A DNA stretch of 40,739 nt, from IMG/VR virus record IMGVR_UViG_3300005563_000019, positions 1 through 40,739 of that record, one strand, 5' to 3'. Each line of letters begins with the position of its first letter. The first letter of the stretch is position 1. The stretch is from a virus. Below, piece after piece: positions 1 through 8,071 of the stretch. A program made the translations under genes and the position numbers. Below the pieces are notes generated by a model. The model did no database searches and had not been told where the DNA came from. It saw nothing but the letters and a program-made list of their open reading frames with translations.

Positions 1-70
1 CCTGCGCCGTCCAACTTCGCCGCTCCCCCGGCTCCGTCTGCCGGGGCTGGTTTCGCGCAGGTCGGCGCGA
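1..70. repeat. Terminal direct repeat, left copy (circle joint)
   Basis: Bases 1-70 are identical to bases 40670-40739, the last 70 bases of the window. The repeat lies inside a gene whose frame is continuous across the joint. It is therefore most simply the overlap left when a circular or circularly permuted genome was assembled, and not a biological terminal repeat. Confidence 0.95.
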
Positions 71-1755
71 CCCCTCCGGCGGTCGATGCGACGCCCGCGT
101 CAGGCATGGATGCCCGGACGCGGCGGCTGGTAGCGGAAGCGCTATACGGCGAAGCGGGCAACCAGGGCGAGACGGGCATGCGAGCCGTCCTGGACGTAGG
201 CCGCAATCGGGCTCGCATGTCGGGCCTCGGGCTGGACCAGGTGTTCACCGCTCCACACCAGTTCGAAGCGATGAACAATCCGCGCACTCGCGCCAAACTG
301 GACGGCTTGCCCGATAGCGCACTAGCTAACGCCTACGGCATTATTGACAACCAGAACGCGCCGCCCGTAGTCGGCCCCAACACGACCAACTTCCTCAACC
401 CGTCGATGCAGACCCAAATGGGGCGCCCGCAACCTCCGTGGGCGAATGGCAATGGGCAGCGGATCGGCGATCATGTGTTCTACGAGGGGAACTATCAGGC
501 TCCGCGTGGGATGCGGCCGAACAATCCCCCTCCGCCCCCTGCTCCGCCGCCTCAGATGGGCACTGGCGGCGCTCCGCCGGTTCCTGCGCCTCCGCAGCCC
601 CAGGGCCAGCAAGCCCCGCCAGCGGGCTCCCCACAGGCCGCCGTGCAGACGGAATTGCCGATCCTCTACGGCAACGGCGCGACGCCTGTGGAAAAAGCCC
701 AGATCATGCAGGGCCTACAGGCCCCGGTTGGCTCGGCGCGCTACAACGAAGCCGCGACACGACTGCATGAGATCGCGATCCGCATGTCGCAACAGACGCC
801 CTATGATATCCAGATCGTCAATGGCGTGCCGGTCGCGATCGACAAGGATACCGGCCACCTCATCCCACTGGCAGTTCCGGATGCTGTCCGCTCGCGTGTG
901 ATGGATGCCAGCCAAGCAGGCATCAACGCCCCCCCGGGCACGAGTGTCGTGCAAAGCCCGGTGGGCGATACTCGCGTCGTCAGCCAACCTGCGGCGGGCT
1001 ATCAAGCGGCCAACCAGCCCGGCCAGCCCTATCAGGAACGCCCGATCCGCGGCGGTTCTCAGGACCCGACCTCCGGACAGAACGTGGTCGCCAACGAAAG
1101 CCAGCTGCGCCAGCAGTACGACCGGGAGATCGCCCCTTACCGGCTGGCCCGCGAGGGCTATCAGAAGGTGCTTCAAGCCGCCCAGACGCGCACCCCTGCC
1201 GGGGATATCGCTCTGGTGTTCGGCTACATGAAGACGCTTGATCCGAACTCGACCGTCCGGGAGGGCGAGCAAGCCAGCGTCCGCAACTCGGGCACGATCG
1301 ATCAGACGATCGCCAACCTCTACAACCAGCTGCTCAGTGGCCAGGGCTCGCTCACCGATCAGCAGCGCCAGCAATTCCTCGACTCCGCCGGACGGCAGTT
1401 CGCCACGTATGAGACGACCGCCCAGGGCCTCAATCAGCGCTACGGCCAGATTGCTTCCAGCTATGGCTTCGATCCCAGCCGTATCGTCCAGCGCTTCGAT
1501 CCGGTCGGCCAGATGGCCCCGACGCCAGTGCCGACCTCTCGGCAACCGGATGGCTCTTATCGCCCGACCCCGGGCATCAACCCGGGCCAGCAGCCGACGC
1601 ACAGCAACACAGCAGCGGGTCCATCGCGCCTTCCCCCGGGCGTGACGCCGCAGGATGCTCGCGCCCAAGCTGCGGCGGCCATCAGGGCGGGCAAGCCTCG
1701 GGAAGCCGTGCTTCAGCGTCTTCAGGCGCTCGGCGTCGATCCCTCGGGGCTCTGA
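1..1755 (+). CDS. Virion-associated SleB-type cell-wall hydrolase, 3' part
   Basis: This is the larger part of a gene that starts at 40349 and crosses the joint. The whole product is 691 residues. The first ATG in this part (106) is internal: the frame is open from base 1 and fits the right end. From whole-protein residue 143 it carries a SleB/Hydrolase_2 domain: AEALYGEAGNQGETGM with the likely catalytic Glu in YGEA, then AVLDVGRNRAR and HQFEAMN. A Pro-rich linker follows (about 265-315 of the whole protein), then a helical, Gln-rich C-terminal half. The family cuts peptidoglycan. In a virion protein this would open the wall during DNA entry, like the transglycosylase of T7 gp16. It sits between two other large virion proteins and is followed one base later by the next gene. 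The ejection role is inferred from domain and position. Confidence 0.85.
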   Translation, partial: PAPSNFAAPPAPSAGAGFAQVGATPPAVDATPASGMDARTRRLVAEALYGEAGNQGETGMRAVLDVGRNRARMSGLGLDQVFTAPHQFEAMNNPRTRAKLDGLPDSALANAYGIIDNQNAPPVVGPNTTNFLNPSMQTQMGRPQPPWANGNGQRIGDHVFYEGNYQAPRGMRPNNPPPPPAPPPQMGTGGAPPVPAPPQPQGQQAPPAGSPQAAVQTELPILYGNGATPVEKAQIMQGLQAPVGSARYNEAATRLHEIAIRMSQQTPYDIQIVNGVPVAIDKDTGHLIPLAVPDAVRSRVMDASQAGINAPPGTSVVQSPVGDTRVVSQPAAGYQAANQPGQPYQERPIRGGSQDPTSGQNVVANESQLRQQYDREIAPYRLAREGYQKVLQAAQTRTPAGDIALVFGYMKTLDPNSTVREGEQASVRNSGTIDQTIANLYNQLLSGQGSLTDQQRQQFLDSAGRQFATYETTAQGLNQRYGQIASSYGFDPSRIVQRFDPVGQMAPTPVPTSRQPDGSYRPTPGINPGQQPTHSNTAAGPSRLPPGVTPQDARAQAAAAIRAGKPREAVLQRLQALGVDPSGL

Positions 1756-1756
1756 C

Positions 1757-3862
1757 ATGCCGGTGGACCTCTTCGCTGATATCGCTCCCGCTAAGCCGGT
1801 AGGCCAAGTCACGACAGGCCAGCGGCTGGGCGCAAACCTCGCCATGACCGGGACGCCCTACCAGGGACCGGCGCCCAATCTGTTCCACGACATCCCGGCG
1901 GCGGCCCCGGTACCCAGCGCGGGCCAGGATGTGCTCAATACCCTGTTGCCGAGCATGCTGCGCGGCGTGACCAGTTTCGCGGGCCAGGTCGGCGACACGC
2001 GGGAGATGGTCAAGAGCGCCGCGGATTGGGCGATGCAGAAGTTTGGCGTCTCCCGGCATGACGCCAACATCCTCGCCCGGGGCATCCTGAACCAATCGAT
2101 GGTGGGGCGTGCTCCCACCTCCGGCCAGATCAACACCGGGATCGAGAACGCCACCGGCCAGCCGCTATATCATCCTCAAACCCCCATCGGCCGCTATGCG
2201 GATGCCGGGATTCAGACGGCGACCGGAGCGCTGACGGGCGGTGTTGAAGGGGGCATAGTTCCGACCCTGCAGCGAATCGGCGTCGGGGCCGCGTCGGGCC
2301 TCGCATCGCAGGGCGCATCGGACATCGCGGGCGGGGTTGCTCAGCGGGCGGGACTATCCCCGGATGATACGGACGCGGTTCGCAACGTGGCGGGCCTGGT
2401 GGGGGGCGCAGGTTCCGGCGCGGTGCTGGGGCCGCTCTCGCCGCACAGCACGCCCACTTCGCGCCTGATCGGCCGGCGCATCCCGGAGAACACGCCAGTT
2501 CCCCGCATCGTCCAAGGCTTGCGCGAGAACCGCGACATCGGCTTTCCGACGACGCTGGCCGAACAGACCGACTACGCCACCAACGGGGTGAGCCAGCTGG
2601 GCGGCCTGCAAGGCGCTGTGGAGCGTCGGCCCGCTGGGGTGGAGCATATCCGTCCGATGATGGCCGAGCGGCCCCAGCGCGCCCGGGCGGTCATGGCGCA
2701 GGTATTGAACGACCTGGGACCGGAGCGTCCGCCGACTGACGTTTCGCTGGGCGCCCAGGATGCCGCGCAAGGCGTGATCCGCCAGGCGGAACAGGCCAGG
2801 ACCGCCGCCAGTGGCCCGCTCTACCGGGCGGACGAGAACCGCCCCGTGCCCCCCCAACGACTCGCCCAGATCATCCAGGACATGGACCAGACGATTGCCA
2901 ATGGAGCTCCGTCCGTGACGGCTCCGCTAAGGGCGCTGCGGAACGAGTTGACCACGCCTGGTCCCCTGACAGCGGGACGCCTAGCGGGGATCGTCGGACA
3001 GGCTGAAGAGAACACTCAGCTTCCTCCGGGTTCCGTGGGCGCCACTGGGCGTCGGCAGACGGGCGTCATCGCGCCCTATCTGCAACAGATCACAGAACTG
3101 ACGACGCCACCTGGAAGTCTTCGCGCCGCGGCGGATGACATCCATCGCAACTTCTCCGAAACGGTCAATGACCGGCTGACAGGCGGACAGGTCGGGCGGA
3201 TTGCCAGGCCCCTTAGTGCAGAGGGGCAACCGGCCCTGAACAGCCAGACTGGCGCGCTCTATCCACAGCGTCCGCCGCCCGGTCTCGCGGATGAGACGCG
3301 CCAGACGGTCGGCATGCTCGGCCAATCCGGCAACGACCTGACGCGCGCTTATCTCGGCCAGCAATCGGCGCAGGGACTGCGAGACCTTCGCGAAGGCCCC
3401 AACACCTTCGGGGCCTCCACCCTAGCTGCCAATCTCGCCGGCAATCCGGAGCAGCGCGCGAACCTGATGGCAGGCGTTGGGGCCGCATCTCCCCAAGCCG
3501 CGGCCCGTCTGGCCCAGGGCCTTGAGGCGTTCCAGGCGTCCGGCAAGCGACCGCACATGGGCTCGACCACGCAATCGAACCTCAGCAACGACCTGGAGAT
3601 CGCCGGGGAACGGGCCGGGACTGCCGCGGCTGGACATGGGGGCCTCAGGCTTCAACTCGACCGCTTCCTGAACCTGTTCCGGGAAGTGGGGATCGATATG
3701 TCGCAGCACCGTGTTGCCAGGGCGATCATGGCCGATCCCGAGCAGGCGGGACGCATCCTTGATCGAGCCCTCGCCGCAAAGGGAGACACTCTGGCAAGCC
3801 GCGCCGCCAATCAGGCCGCACTCAGCTGGATCGAAACCAACAGCAGGGAACAGGACAAATGA
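1757..3862 (+). CDS. Putative internal virion / DNA ejection protein (701 aa)
   Basis: The chosen ATG at 1757 follows the stop of the hydrolase gene by one base; an in-frame ATG at 1655 would overlap that gene by 100 bases. The product begins PVDLFADIAPAKP and repeats a similar LFHDIP motif about 35 residues later. Such LFxDI motifs are common at the N-termini of podovirus internal proteins. The rest is Ala/Gly/Gln-rich, with a glycine-rich possibly membrane-active stretch (GLVGGAGSGAVLG, about residues 210-225) and long helical segments. No enzyme motif is seen. Size, composition and place next to the hydrolase and the Gln-rich giant protein suggest a set of three ejected proteins comparable in layout with T7 gp14-16 or P22 gp7/16/20. 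That comparison is inference. Confidence 0.7.
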   Translation: MPVDLFADIAPAKPVGQVTTGQRLGANLAMTGTPYQGPAPNLFHDIPAAAPVPSAGQDVLNTLLPSMLRGVTSFAGQVGDTREMVKSAADWAMQKFGVSRHDANILARGILNQSMVGRAPTSGQINTGIENATGQPLYHPQTPIGRYADAGIQTATGALTGGVEGGIVPTLQRIGVGAASGLASQGASDIAGGVAQRAGLSPDDTDAVRNVAGLVGGAGSGAVLGPLSPHSTPTSRLIGRRIPENTPVPRIVQGLRENRDIGFPTTLAEQTDYATNGVSQLGGLQGAVERRPAGVEHIRPMMAERPQRARAVMAQVLNDLGPERPPTDVSLGAQDAAQGVIRQAEQARTAASGPLYRADENRPVPPQRLAQIIQDMDQTIANGAPSVTAPLRALRNELTTPGPLTAGRLAGIVGQAEENTQLPPGSVGATGRRQTGVIAPYLQQITELTTPPGSLRAAADDIHRNFSETVNDRLTGGQVGRIARPLSAEGQPALNSQTGALYPQRPPPGLADETRQTVGMLGQSGNDLTRAYLGQQSAQGLRDLREGPNTFGASTLAANLAGNPEQRANLMAGVGAASPQAAARLAQGLEAFQASGKRPHMGSTTQSNLSNDLEIAGERAGTAAAGHGGLRLQLDRFLNLFREVGIDMSQHRVARAIMADPEQAGRILDRALAAKGDTLASRAANQAALSWIETNSREQDK

Positions 3863-4164
3863 CCGCCGGGGGGCAGGTTGTATCGATGACGGAAGGCATG
3901 GATTCCAGGGAACTGCTTATCCGGCTGGACGAGCGCACCAAGACGACGTCCGACGAGGTCAAGGGCGTCCGTGACGATCTGCGCGCCATCACTCACGCCA
4001 CCGACGCCAAGCTTGCCCTGCGGGATCAGGAAATCGCCAAGGTCTATGTGACGAAGACGGAATTTTCTCCGATCGCCAAGATGGTCTGGGCGACGGCCGG
4101 AGTTGTGGGATTGGGAGCAGTCGGGGTTGTCGGCCTGGCCCTCAAGATCGTCTTTCACGTCTGA
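3859..4164 (+). CDS. XhlA-like haemolysin/lysis-associated membrane protein
   Basis: The start overlaps the previous stop as ATGA. The 101-residue product has an acidic/basic coiled-coil-like N-terminal two thirds (RLDERTKTTSDEVKGVRDDL) and one C-terminal membrane segment (about 77-99, VWATAGVVGLGAVGVVGLAL). This is the plan of the XhlA family, short proteins with a coiled coil and a tail anchor found next to holins and endolysins. It opens the lysis cassette. Another ATG at 3886 would remove nine residues. Function is inferred from architecture and neighbours. Confidence 0.65.
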   Translation: MTAGGQVVSMTEGMDSRELLIRLDERTKTTSDEVKGVRDDLRAITHATDAKLALRDQEIAKVYVTKTEFSPIAKMVWATAGVVGLGAVGVVGLALKIVFHV

Positions 4165-4165
4165 G

Positions 4166-4579
4166 ATGCGAAAGCACGGTCCATGGATGCTGGTCTTTCT
4201 TGCAACCATAGCCTTAATTTCTTGGGGTTATGCAGTACTGTTTGTAGCCGGGAGCGAGAAAATCTCCGACTGGACATCGTCATATCCTGTCGGGATCAGG
4301 GGGCAGGAGTTCCGGGCTACGGCGCTGGTCCAGGGAGATGTTCGGGAGGACTGTTTCTCGGGCGGCATCGCGACGCTGGTCTATTCCGACAACCGGGTTC
4401 TGGTGTTGCCGCACACGATCTACCGCGATGCCCGTCGCCCGTTCGACCTCGGGATCGCCATCCTGATCCCGGCCGATGCGGCCCCGGGCGAGACGAGGCT
4501 ATCGGTGAGCGAGTCCTACAATTGCGGGATGCTGATGACGCGGATCAAGTCGCCCGCTTTGCGCTTCGAAATAAGGTGA
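4166..4579 (+). CDS. Single-pass membrane protein with periplasmic domain, lysis region
   Basis: The ATG lies one base after the upstream stop; an in-frame ATG at 4103 would sit inside the previous gene. The 137-residue product has an N-terminal anchor (about 8-29, MLVFLATIALISWGYAVLFV) and then a mainly beta-strand-like domain with two cysteines (DCFSGG and YNCGML), which could form a disulfide in the periplasm. I do not recognise the family. The first 90 bases are clearly richer in A/T than the surroundings, which could mark foreign origin. It is not a typical inner-membrane spanin because no coiled coil is visible. Confidence 0.7.
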   Translation: MRKHGPWMLVFLATIALISWGYAVLFVAGSEKISDWTSSYPVGIRGQEFRATALVQGDVREDCFSGGIATLVYSDNRVLVLPHTIYRDARRPFDLGIAILIPADAAPGETRLSVSESYNCGMLMTRIKSPALRFEIR

Positions 4580-4591
4580 TAAGGTGACGCT

Positions 4592-4807
4592 ATGGGCGAT
4601 CTAGTCAACCAGCCGACTTCCGAGCCGACTCGCAAGACCATCGCTGTTGGCATGGGCGGTGTGTCGGCGGTGTCGATCTCCGTCGTGATCGGCTGGGTGT
4701 GTCGGACCTTCCTGCATCAGGAGATGCCCGGTGAGGTGCAGGTTGCGTTGGCGAGCATCCTGATATTCGCTTGCTCATACCTGACGCGCGAGAGGGTGTC
4801 GGTTTGA
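4592..4807 (+). CDS. Putative holin (two membrane segments)
   Basis: The 71-residue product has a polar N-terminus, two hydrophobic segments (about 18-38 and 51-65) and a short charged tail (TRERVSV). This fits a class II holin, the membrane protein that times lysis by making holes for the endolysin. It lies directly before the lysozyme gene, whose start overlaps its stop. The sequence itself is not diagnostic; the call rests on topology and position. Confidence 0.7.
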   Translation: MGDLVNQPTSEPTRKTIAVGMGGVSAVSISVVIGWVCRTFLHQEMPGEVQVALASILIFACSYLTRERVSV

Positions 4808-5232
4808 CCACGCCAAACCTCATCGCCGATCTCAAGCGCGCCGAAGGTTGCCGCCTCACGGCCTACCAGGACACGGTGGGCGTATGGACCATTGGCTACG
4901 GCCACGCCTACGTCCACCCCGGAACCGTCTGGAGCCAAGCCCAGGCGGACGCGCAGCTCACCGCAGACATTGCCCACACCGAAGCCGGCCTCGACGCCCA
5001 TCTGCCCTGGTGGCGCACGCTGGACGATGTCCGGCAGGACGTGCTGGTGAACATGGCTTTCAATCTCGGCGTGACGAGCCTGTGCCAGTTTCGGAACACG
5101 CTGGCCGCGATCCAGGCCGGCAAGTGGCAGGCGGTGCATGACGGGATGCTTCACTCTCTGTGGGCCAAGCAGGTGGGCGCCCGAGCCCAGCGCCTCGCCC
5201 AGCAGATGCTCACGGGAGAACACCAAGCATGA
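4804..5232 (+). CDS. Endolysin, T4-type lysozyme (GH24)
   Basis: This is a phage lysozyme that hydrolyses peptidoglycan. The GH24 signature is complete: Glu in RAEGCRL, then YQDTVGVWTIGYGH. It matches the T4 lysozyme triad Glu11/Asp20/Thr26 in spacing. The C-terminal half keeps VNMAFNLG and ALW-like motifs (SLWAKQVG). The preferred start is TTG at 4804, which overlaps the holin stop as TTGA and has GAGAGG about seven bases upstream. ATG at 4771 would overlap the holin gene by 37 bases and add eleven residues. No signal peptide is seen, so release would need the holin. Confidence 0.93.
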   Translation: MTTPNLIADLKRAEGCRLTAYQDTVGVWTIGYGHAYVHPGTVWSQAQADAQLTADIAHTEAGLDAHLPWWRTLDDVRQDVLVNMAFNLGVTSLCQFRNTLAAIQAGKWQAVHDGMLHSLWAKQVGARAQRLAQQMLTGEHQA

Positions 5233-5552
5233 AGGCCCTCTTCCTCCTCGCCCTCTTCCCCCTCTCTGGCTGTCTCTCACCCACGATCCAACTGAACGTG
5301 GCCAAGGGCGTGCTGGTGGCTGAGGCTGCGACTGACGGTGTGAATCACATGGCGATCGTCGCCGCGCCGGCCCTGCACGGTCAAGCCGCCCTGAGGGTCA
5401 AGGCCTGCGTCGATGGGGCCAACAACGCCACCAGCGCTGCAAAGGCTCTCCAGGCCTCTGGGGACATCGCTGGAGCCTCTGCGTCGGTCAGTGCGGCACT
5501 GGACAACGTCGCTACCTGCACAGCCGCCACGAACGCCGCGAGGAGCCAATGA
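5229..5552 (+). CDS. Small lipoprotein of the lysis cassette (possible outer spanin)
   Basis: The ATG overlaps the lysozyme stop as ATGA. The 107-residue product has a short signal peptide, KALFLLALFPLSGC, with a clear lipobox LSGC, so Cys15 would be lipidated and the protein exported. The mature part is Ala-rich, helical, with two further cysteines (KACVDG and ATCTAA). A lipoprotein directly after an endolysin suggests an outer-membrane spanin role. However, no inner-membrane partner with the usual embedded overlap is seen, so this is tentative. Confidence 0.75.
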   Translation: MKALFLLALFPLSGCLSPTIQLNVAKGVLVAEAATDGVNHMAIVAAPALHGQAALRVKACVDGANNATSAAKALQASGDIAGASASVSAALDNVATCTAATNAARSQ

Positions 5553-5767
5553 ACCCCGTCCTGTTATTGCAGCTCGCCCAGATGGCCCAAGCGGCTTTCG
5601 AAGCCTATCCCGCTATCATGAAAGAGTTCCAGGCTATCCAGGCGGCTGCATCTGCAAAGCCCGAGGAACTGGTTGCGCTGAATGCCCAGATCGCTTCGAT
5701 GGATGCAGCCCGCCTGGCGAGTTGGAAGGCCGCCGACGATGCGCTGGAGGCGGCAGCTAAGACCTAG
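5549..5767 (+). CDS. Small helical protein, unknown
   Basis: This is the last gene of the rightward late operon, with an ATGA overlap to the lipoprotein gene. The 72 residues are Ala-rich and look like one or two amphipathic helices (AAFEAYPAIMKEFQAIQAAA, then a second helix). There is no membrane segment or known motif. It meets the opposing early operon 12 bases further on, with no clear terminator hairpin between them. Coupling suggests a role in lysis or in virion completion. Confidence 0.65.
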   Translation: MNPVLLLQLAQMAQAAFEAYPAIMKEFQAIQAAASAKPEELVALNAQIASMDAARLASWKAADDALEAAAKT

Positions 5768-5779
5768 CCCGGTTCCCTG

Positions 5780-6055
5780 CTACTCATTTCGCCGCGCTGC
5801 CTGAGAGGGGATTGGCCGTCGGATGTCTCCGAACGGCCAGATGCCGTGCTTCCGCATGTCCTTGATCAGCAGTGGGCCTGATGGGTCCGTGATGTTGTTG
5901 CGGTCAATCCAAGCGTTCCGCCACCCGTGCCAGTAGGCTTTCGAGCGGTTGTCCCCCGGCTCTGGCTCGCCTGCGAATCCATCGCGGTAGCCCTCTTGGA
6001 CCTCATCGGGATCGAGCGTCAGCAGTTCGGCCGCTGTGGTGACGGGCTCTCTCAC
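5780..6055 (-). CDS. Small protein with RMF-like GYxxGxAG...HGWRxA motif
   Basis: It starts at GTG overlapping the upstream stop as GTGA. The 91-residue product contains EGYRDGFAG followed by SKAYWHGWRNAWID. The pattern resembles ribosome modulation factor (RGYxAGxxG...WxxGWREA), and phage proteins of this kind are common. RMF dimerises stationary-phase ribosomes; whether this protein touches ribosomes is unknown. It is the last gene of the leftward early operon. Confidence 0.65.
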   Translation of the reverse strand: MREPVTTAAELLTLDPDEVQEGYRDGFAGEPEPGDNRSKAYWHGWRNAWIDRNNITDPSGPLLIKDMRKHGIWPFGDIRRPIPSQAARRNE

Positions 6056-6333
6056 TTCCCGCCCTCGCTTATGAGGGGAAGGGTTGGGAGTGGGTTCATC
6101 CCGCCGCTCGCAGGCTCGCTGTCCGGCCCTTCAGCCACGTCTTGACGCCCAAGAGCGCCATCGGAGAGGGGACGCTCTGAGTAGTTCGTCAAACCCAAAG
6201 CGCCCAGTATCCGGTAAGCGGTGCGGGTGGCCGATATCCCTTCCTCGCGCGCCTCTTGGATCAGGAACGCCACCCGCGCCGCTTGACGAGCGACGGCAGC
6301 GGCTTCGTCCAGAGCGTTCACGATCTTGCTCAT
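6052..6333 (-). CDS. Hypothetical protein, early operon
   Basis: The 93-residue product has a helical N-terminal half (SKIVNALDEAAAVARQAAR; RTAYRILGALGL) and a disordered Gly/Pro-rich tail. The start at 6333 is preceded by a strong GGGGGGAG ribosome site in the 55-base gap after the 383-residue gene, one of only a few real gaps in this operon. I do not recognise the family. Confidence 0.6.
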   Translation of the reverse strand: MSKIVNALDEAAAVARQAARVAFLIQEAREEGISATRTAYRILGALGLTNYSERPLSDGALGRQDVAEGPDSEPASGGMNPLPTLPLISEGGK

Positions 6334-6388
6334 CTACTCCCCCCGAGCTGGGATGGCGGAGAGCATGGCGCGGTAAGCCGTCGTGAGC

Positions 6389-7540
6389 TCACTTTCCGTC
6401 CTCCGCGAGAGCGTTGCGGGTGAGGTCTGGGTCAAGGTCTGCGTCGACTCCGATGCCGTTGGGCGATGCGGGGATGGCCTTCCACCACTGGAACAGGGCC
6501 GCGCTGGCGCTGATCGTGTGGTGACGCGCCTTGGCTTCGTCGCCCGCGATGGCTGCACGCAGCGCCTTCCCGGCGAGATAGCCGACAAGCCAGAACCAGT
6601 TCTCGGCCGACTTGTCCCGGTCGTGCGCGTCTCCCCAACGCTGGCGCTGGTGAGCCGCTTCGGTGACGATCCCTTCCCAGAACTCATCGATCTGCGGGCG
6701 GCTCAGCAATTCCTTGAGCAGACCGTGTTCCATGCGCTCGTCGGCTAATTCCCCCTCCAGTTGCCCGAACCGAGCCTGGAGGCGGGAGAGGGCGCGAATG
6801 AGCGCGCCGCTGTCCGCCTGCATGTCGTCGCAGGTGTCAATGTGCGTACGGATCGTCCCGAAGTCTGCATCGGTAGAGGGGTGGGGGTCGCGCAGGCGAG
6901 CAAGTTCAGCCTCTGCCTTCATAGCCCGCTCTATCGCGCGATCGGCTACGGCAATGGAGGGGTGGGGGATTGGTGGCACAGGCTCCCCCTTGCCTGCGGG
7001 CTCAATAGGCCCTGAAGCCATCTCTTCCGCCTCCCCCGCTTTCTCCGATGCTGGGGGTGGGTTGCCGTTCAGATGGTTCCAGATGTTATCCGATACTGGG
7101 GGTGCAGGCTCTTCCTCAGCAGCGGAGGCTGAACTCGGACTCCACTTGTTAAAGGCGCGCACGATCTCCACCGCCGATCTTTGTTCACTCCCCTCTGTGA
7201 AGGTGCGAGGGGTTAGCAGCCGCCTTCGAAGCGTGTGCCAAGGCTCGTAATTGAAGCCCCACCCTGTGTCTTTGCCGTCGAGAATGTCGGTCACAAGTTG
7301 GCAGAACACCTGCGACGTATGGTCGTGGCCGCGCCACCACGCCGGGTGCGCTGCATCTGTGGCGTCAAGCTCGGGATCGTCCAACACGGGCCGGGAGGAG
7401 AGGGCTTCCAGGGCATCCGCGAGCATGTCGAACAGGTCGCTGTTGGTGTACGAGCACTTGCCTTCCGCATGGTCGGCAGATCGCCACCATTTGGCTTGCA
7501 GTCTGGTCTTGGCGATCAGGTCTTCGGTTGTCGTAGTCAT
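6389..7540 (-). CDS. Multi-domain early protein with WFWLVGYLAGKA domain
   Basis: The ATG at 7540 overlaps the upstream stop as ATGA and is preferred over an in-frame start at 7618. In the 383-residue product an N-terminal helical part is followed by a Pro/Glu-rich linker (about 145-210), a coiled-coil-like segment, and a C-terminal domain with ENWFWLVGYLAGKAL, GDEAKARHHTIS and ALFQWW. That C-terminal pattern recurs in many phage proteins and looks related to all-alpha nucleotide pyrophosphohydrolase-like (MazG/dATP-dGTP diphosphohydrolase) proteins. I do not see a full catalytic ExxE...ExxD set, so activity is not claimed. Confidence 0.7.
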   Translation of the reverse strand: MTTTTEDLIAKTRLQAKWWRSADHAEGKCSYTNSDLFDMLADALEALSSRPVLDDPELDATDAAHPAWWRGHDHTSQVFCQLVTDILDGKDTGWGFNYEPWHTLRRRLLTPRTFTEGSEQRSAVEIVRAFNKWSPSSASAAEEEPAPPVSDNIWNHLNGNPPPASEKAGEAEEMASGPIEPAGKGEPVPPIPHPSIAVADRAIERAMKAEAELARLRDPHPSTDADFGTIRTHIDTCDDMQADSGALIRALSRLQARFGQLEGELADERMEHGLLKELLSRPQIDEFWEGIVTEAAHQRQRWGDAHDRDKSAENWFWLVGYLAGKALRAAIAGDEAKARHHTISASAALFQWWKAIPASPNGIGVDADLDPDLTRNALAEDGK

Positions 7541-7686
7541 GGGCGGCGTCCGTGTTGAGCGCGCTCTTTCTCGACTTCGGCCATGAAGTCTCGCAGTATC
7601 TTGTAGGACAATTCCCACGCTGGATGGTGTGCCGGAAGGCGAACTATGTTGGCAACGGCAGCTTGGATTAAATCAACCGGTGGCAT
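7537..7686 (-). CDS. Small hypothetical protein
   Basis: The 49-residue product starts PPVDLIQAAVANIVR. The ATG at 7686 has GGGAGGGAAGG directly upstream, a near-ideal ribosome site, so it is preferred over in-frame ATGs at 7734 and 7746 inside the preceding gene. The stop overlaps the next start as ATGA. It is a short helical protein of unknown role. Confidence 0.6.
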   Translation of the reverse strand: MPPVDLIQAAVANIVRLPAHHPAWELSYKILRDFMAEVEKERAQHGRRP

Positions 7687-8071
7687 CCTTCCCTCCCACG
7701 TCGTGGTAAAGCTGGGCGAGGGCGCGGAAGGCATCTCGCGGGACATAGCGCGCCCTGTTATATTGGTCCAAATTATCGCTGTACTCCGCGAACGGCCCCG
7801 TCACCTCGATCACGCGGGCCTTGAGGGCGTTGTAACCGTCCTCGTGCATTTCGCAGTACCAATGGATTGTCTCGTTGGCCGCCCTCCACTCGGCGACTTC
7901 CTCCCGCAGCTTGGTGATGGTGGTGGCGGCTTCTGTGAGCATCCGGTCGTGCGGCGTGTCGCCGAGGACGTAGGCGGTCGCTTTGATGCCGTAGGGGGCA
8001 GGTGGCGGGGACACCTGATACCTAGACCGTGCGTCACACAGCCTCTCCACAATATCGCGCTCATCGGCCAT
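7673..8071 (-). CDS. Hypothetical protein, early operon (132 aa)
   Basis: It has a mixed N-terminal part (DERDIVERLCDARSRYQ) and a coiled-coil-like centre (TEAATTITKLREEVAEW), then an acidic/aromatic tail. The beginning and the LREEVAEWR helix resemble small phage proteins of unknown function often called ead/Ea22-like, but the likeness is weak. The start overlaps the upstream gene by 11 bases. Confidence 0.65.
   Translation of the reverse strand: MADERDIVERLCDARSRYQVSPPPAPYGIKATAYVLGDTPHDRMLTEAATTITKLREEVAEWRAANETIHWYCEMHEDGYNALKARVIEVTGPFAEYSDNLDQYNRARYVPRDAFRALAQLYHDVGGKDATG

Noticed and set aside
1-70. True direct terminal repeat of a linear virion genome
   Set aside because: The repeat lies inside one uninterrupted gene, which fits an assembly overlap of a circular map better. 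It was kept as a joint marker.
6334-6687. 117-codon minus-strand frame overlapping the 383-residue gene
   Set aside because: Its Ser/Thr/Pro/Arg-rich product overlaps almost entirely with a gene holding a conserved C-terminal domain, and no ribosome site was seen.
6389-7540. Evidence for 2-aminoadenine (Z) DNA from the MazG-like end of this protein
   Set aside because: No PurZ-like synthetase or special polymerase is coded and catalytic residues are not clear, so no base-modification pathway is claimed.
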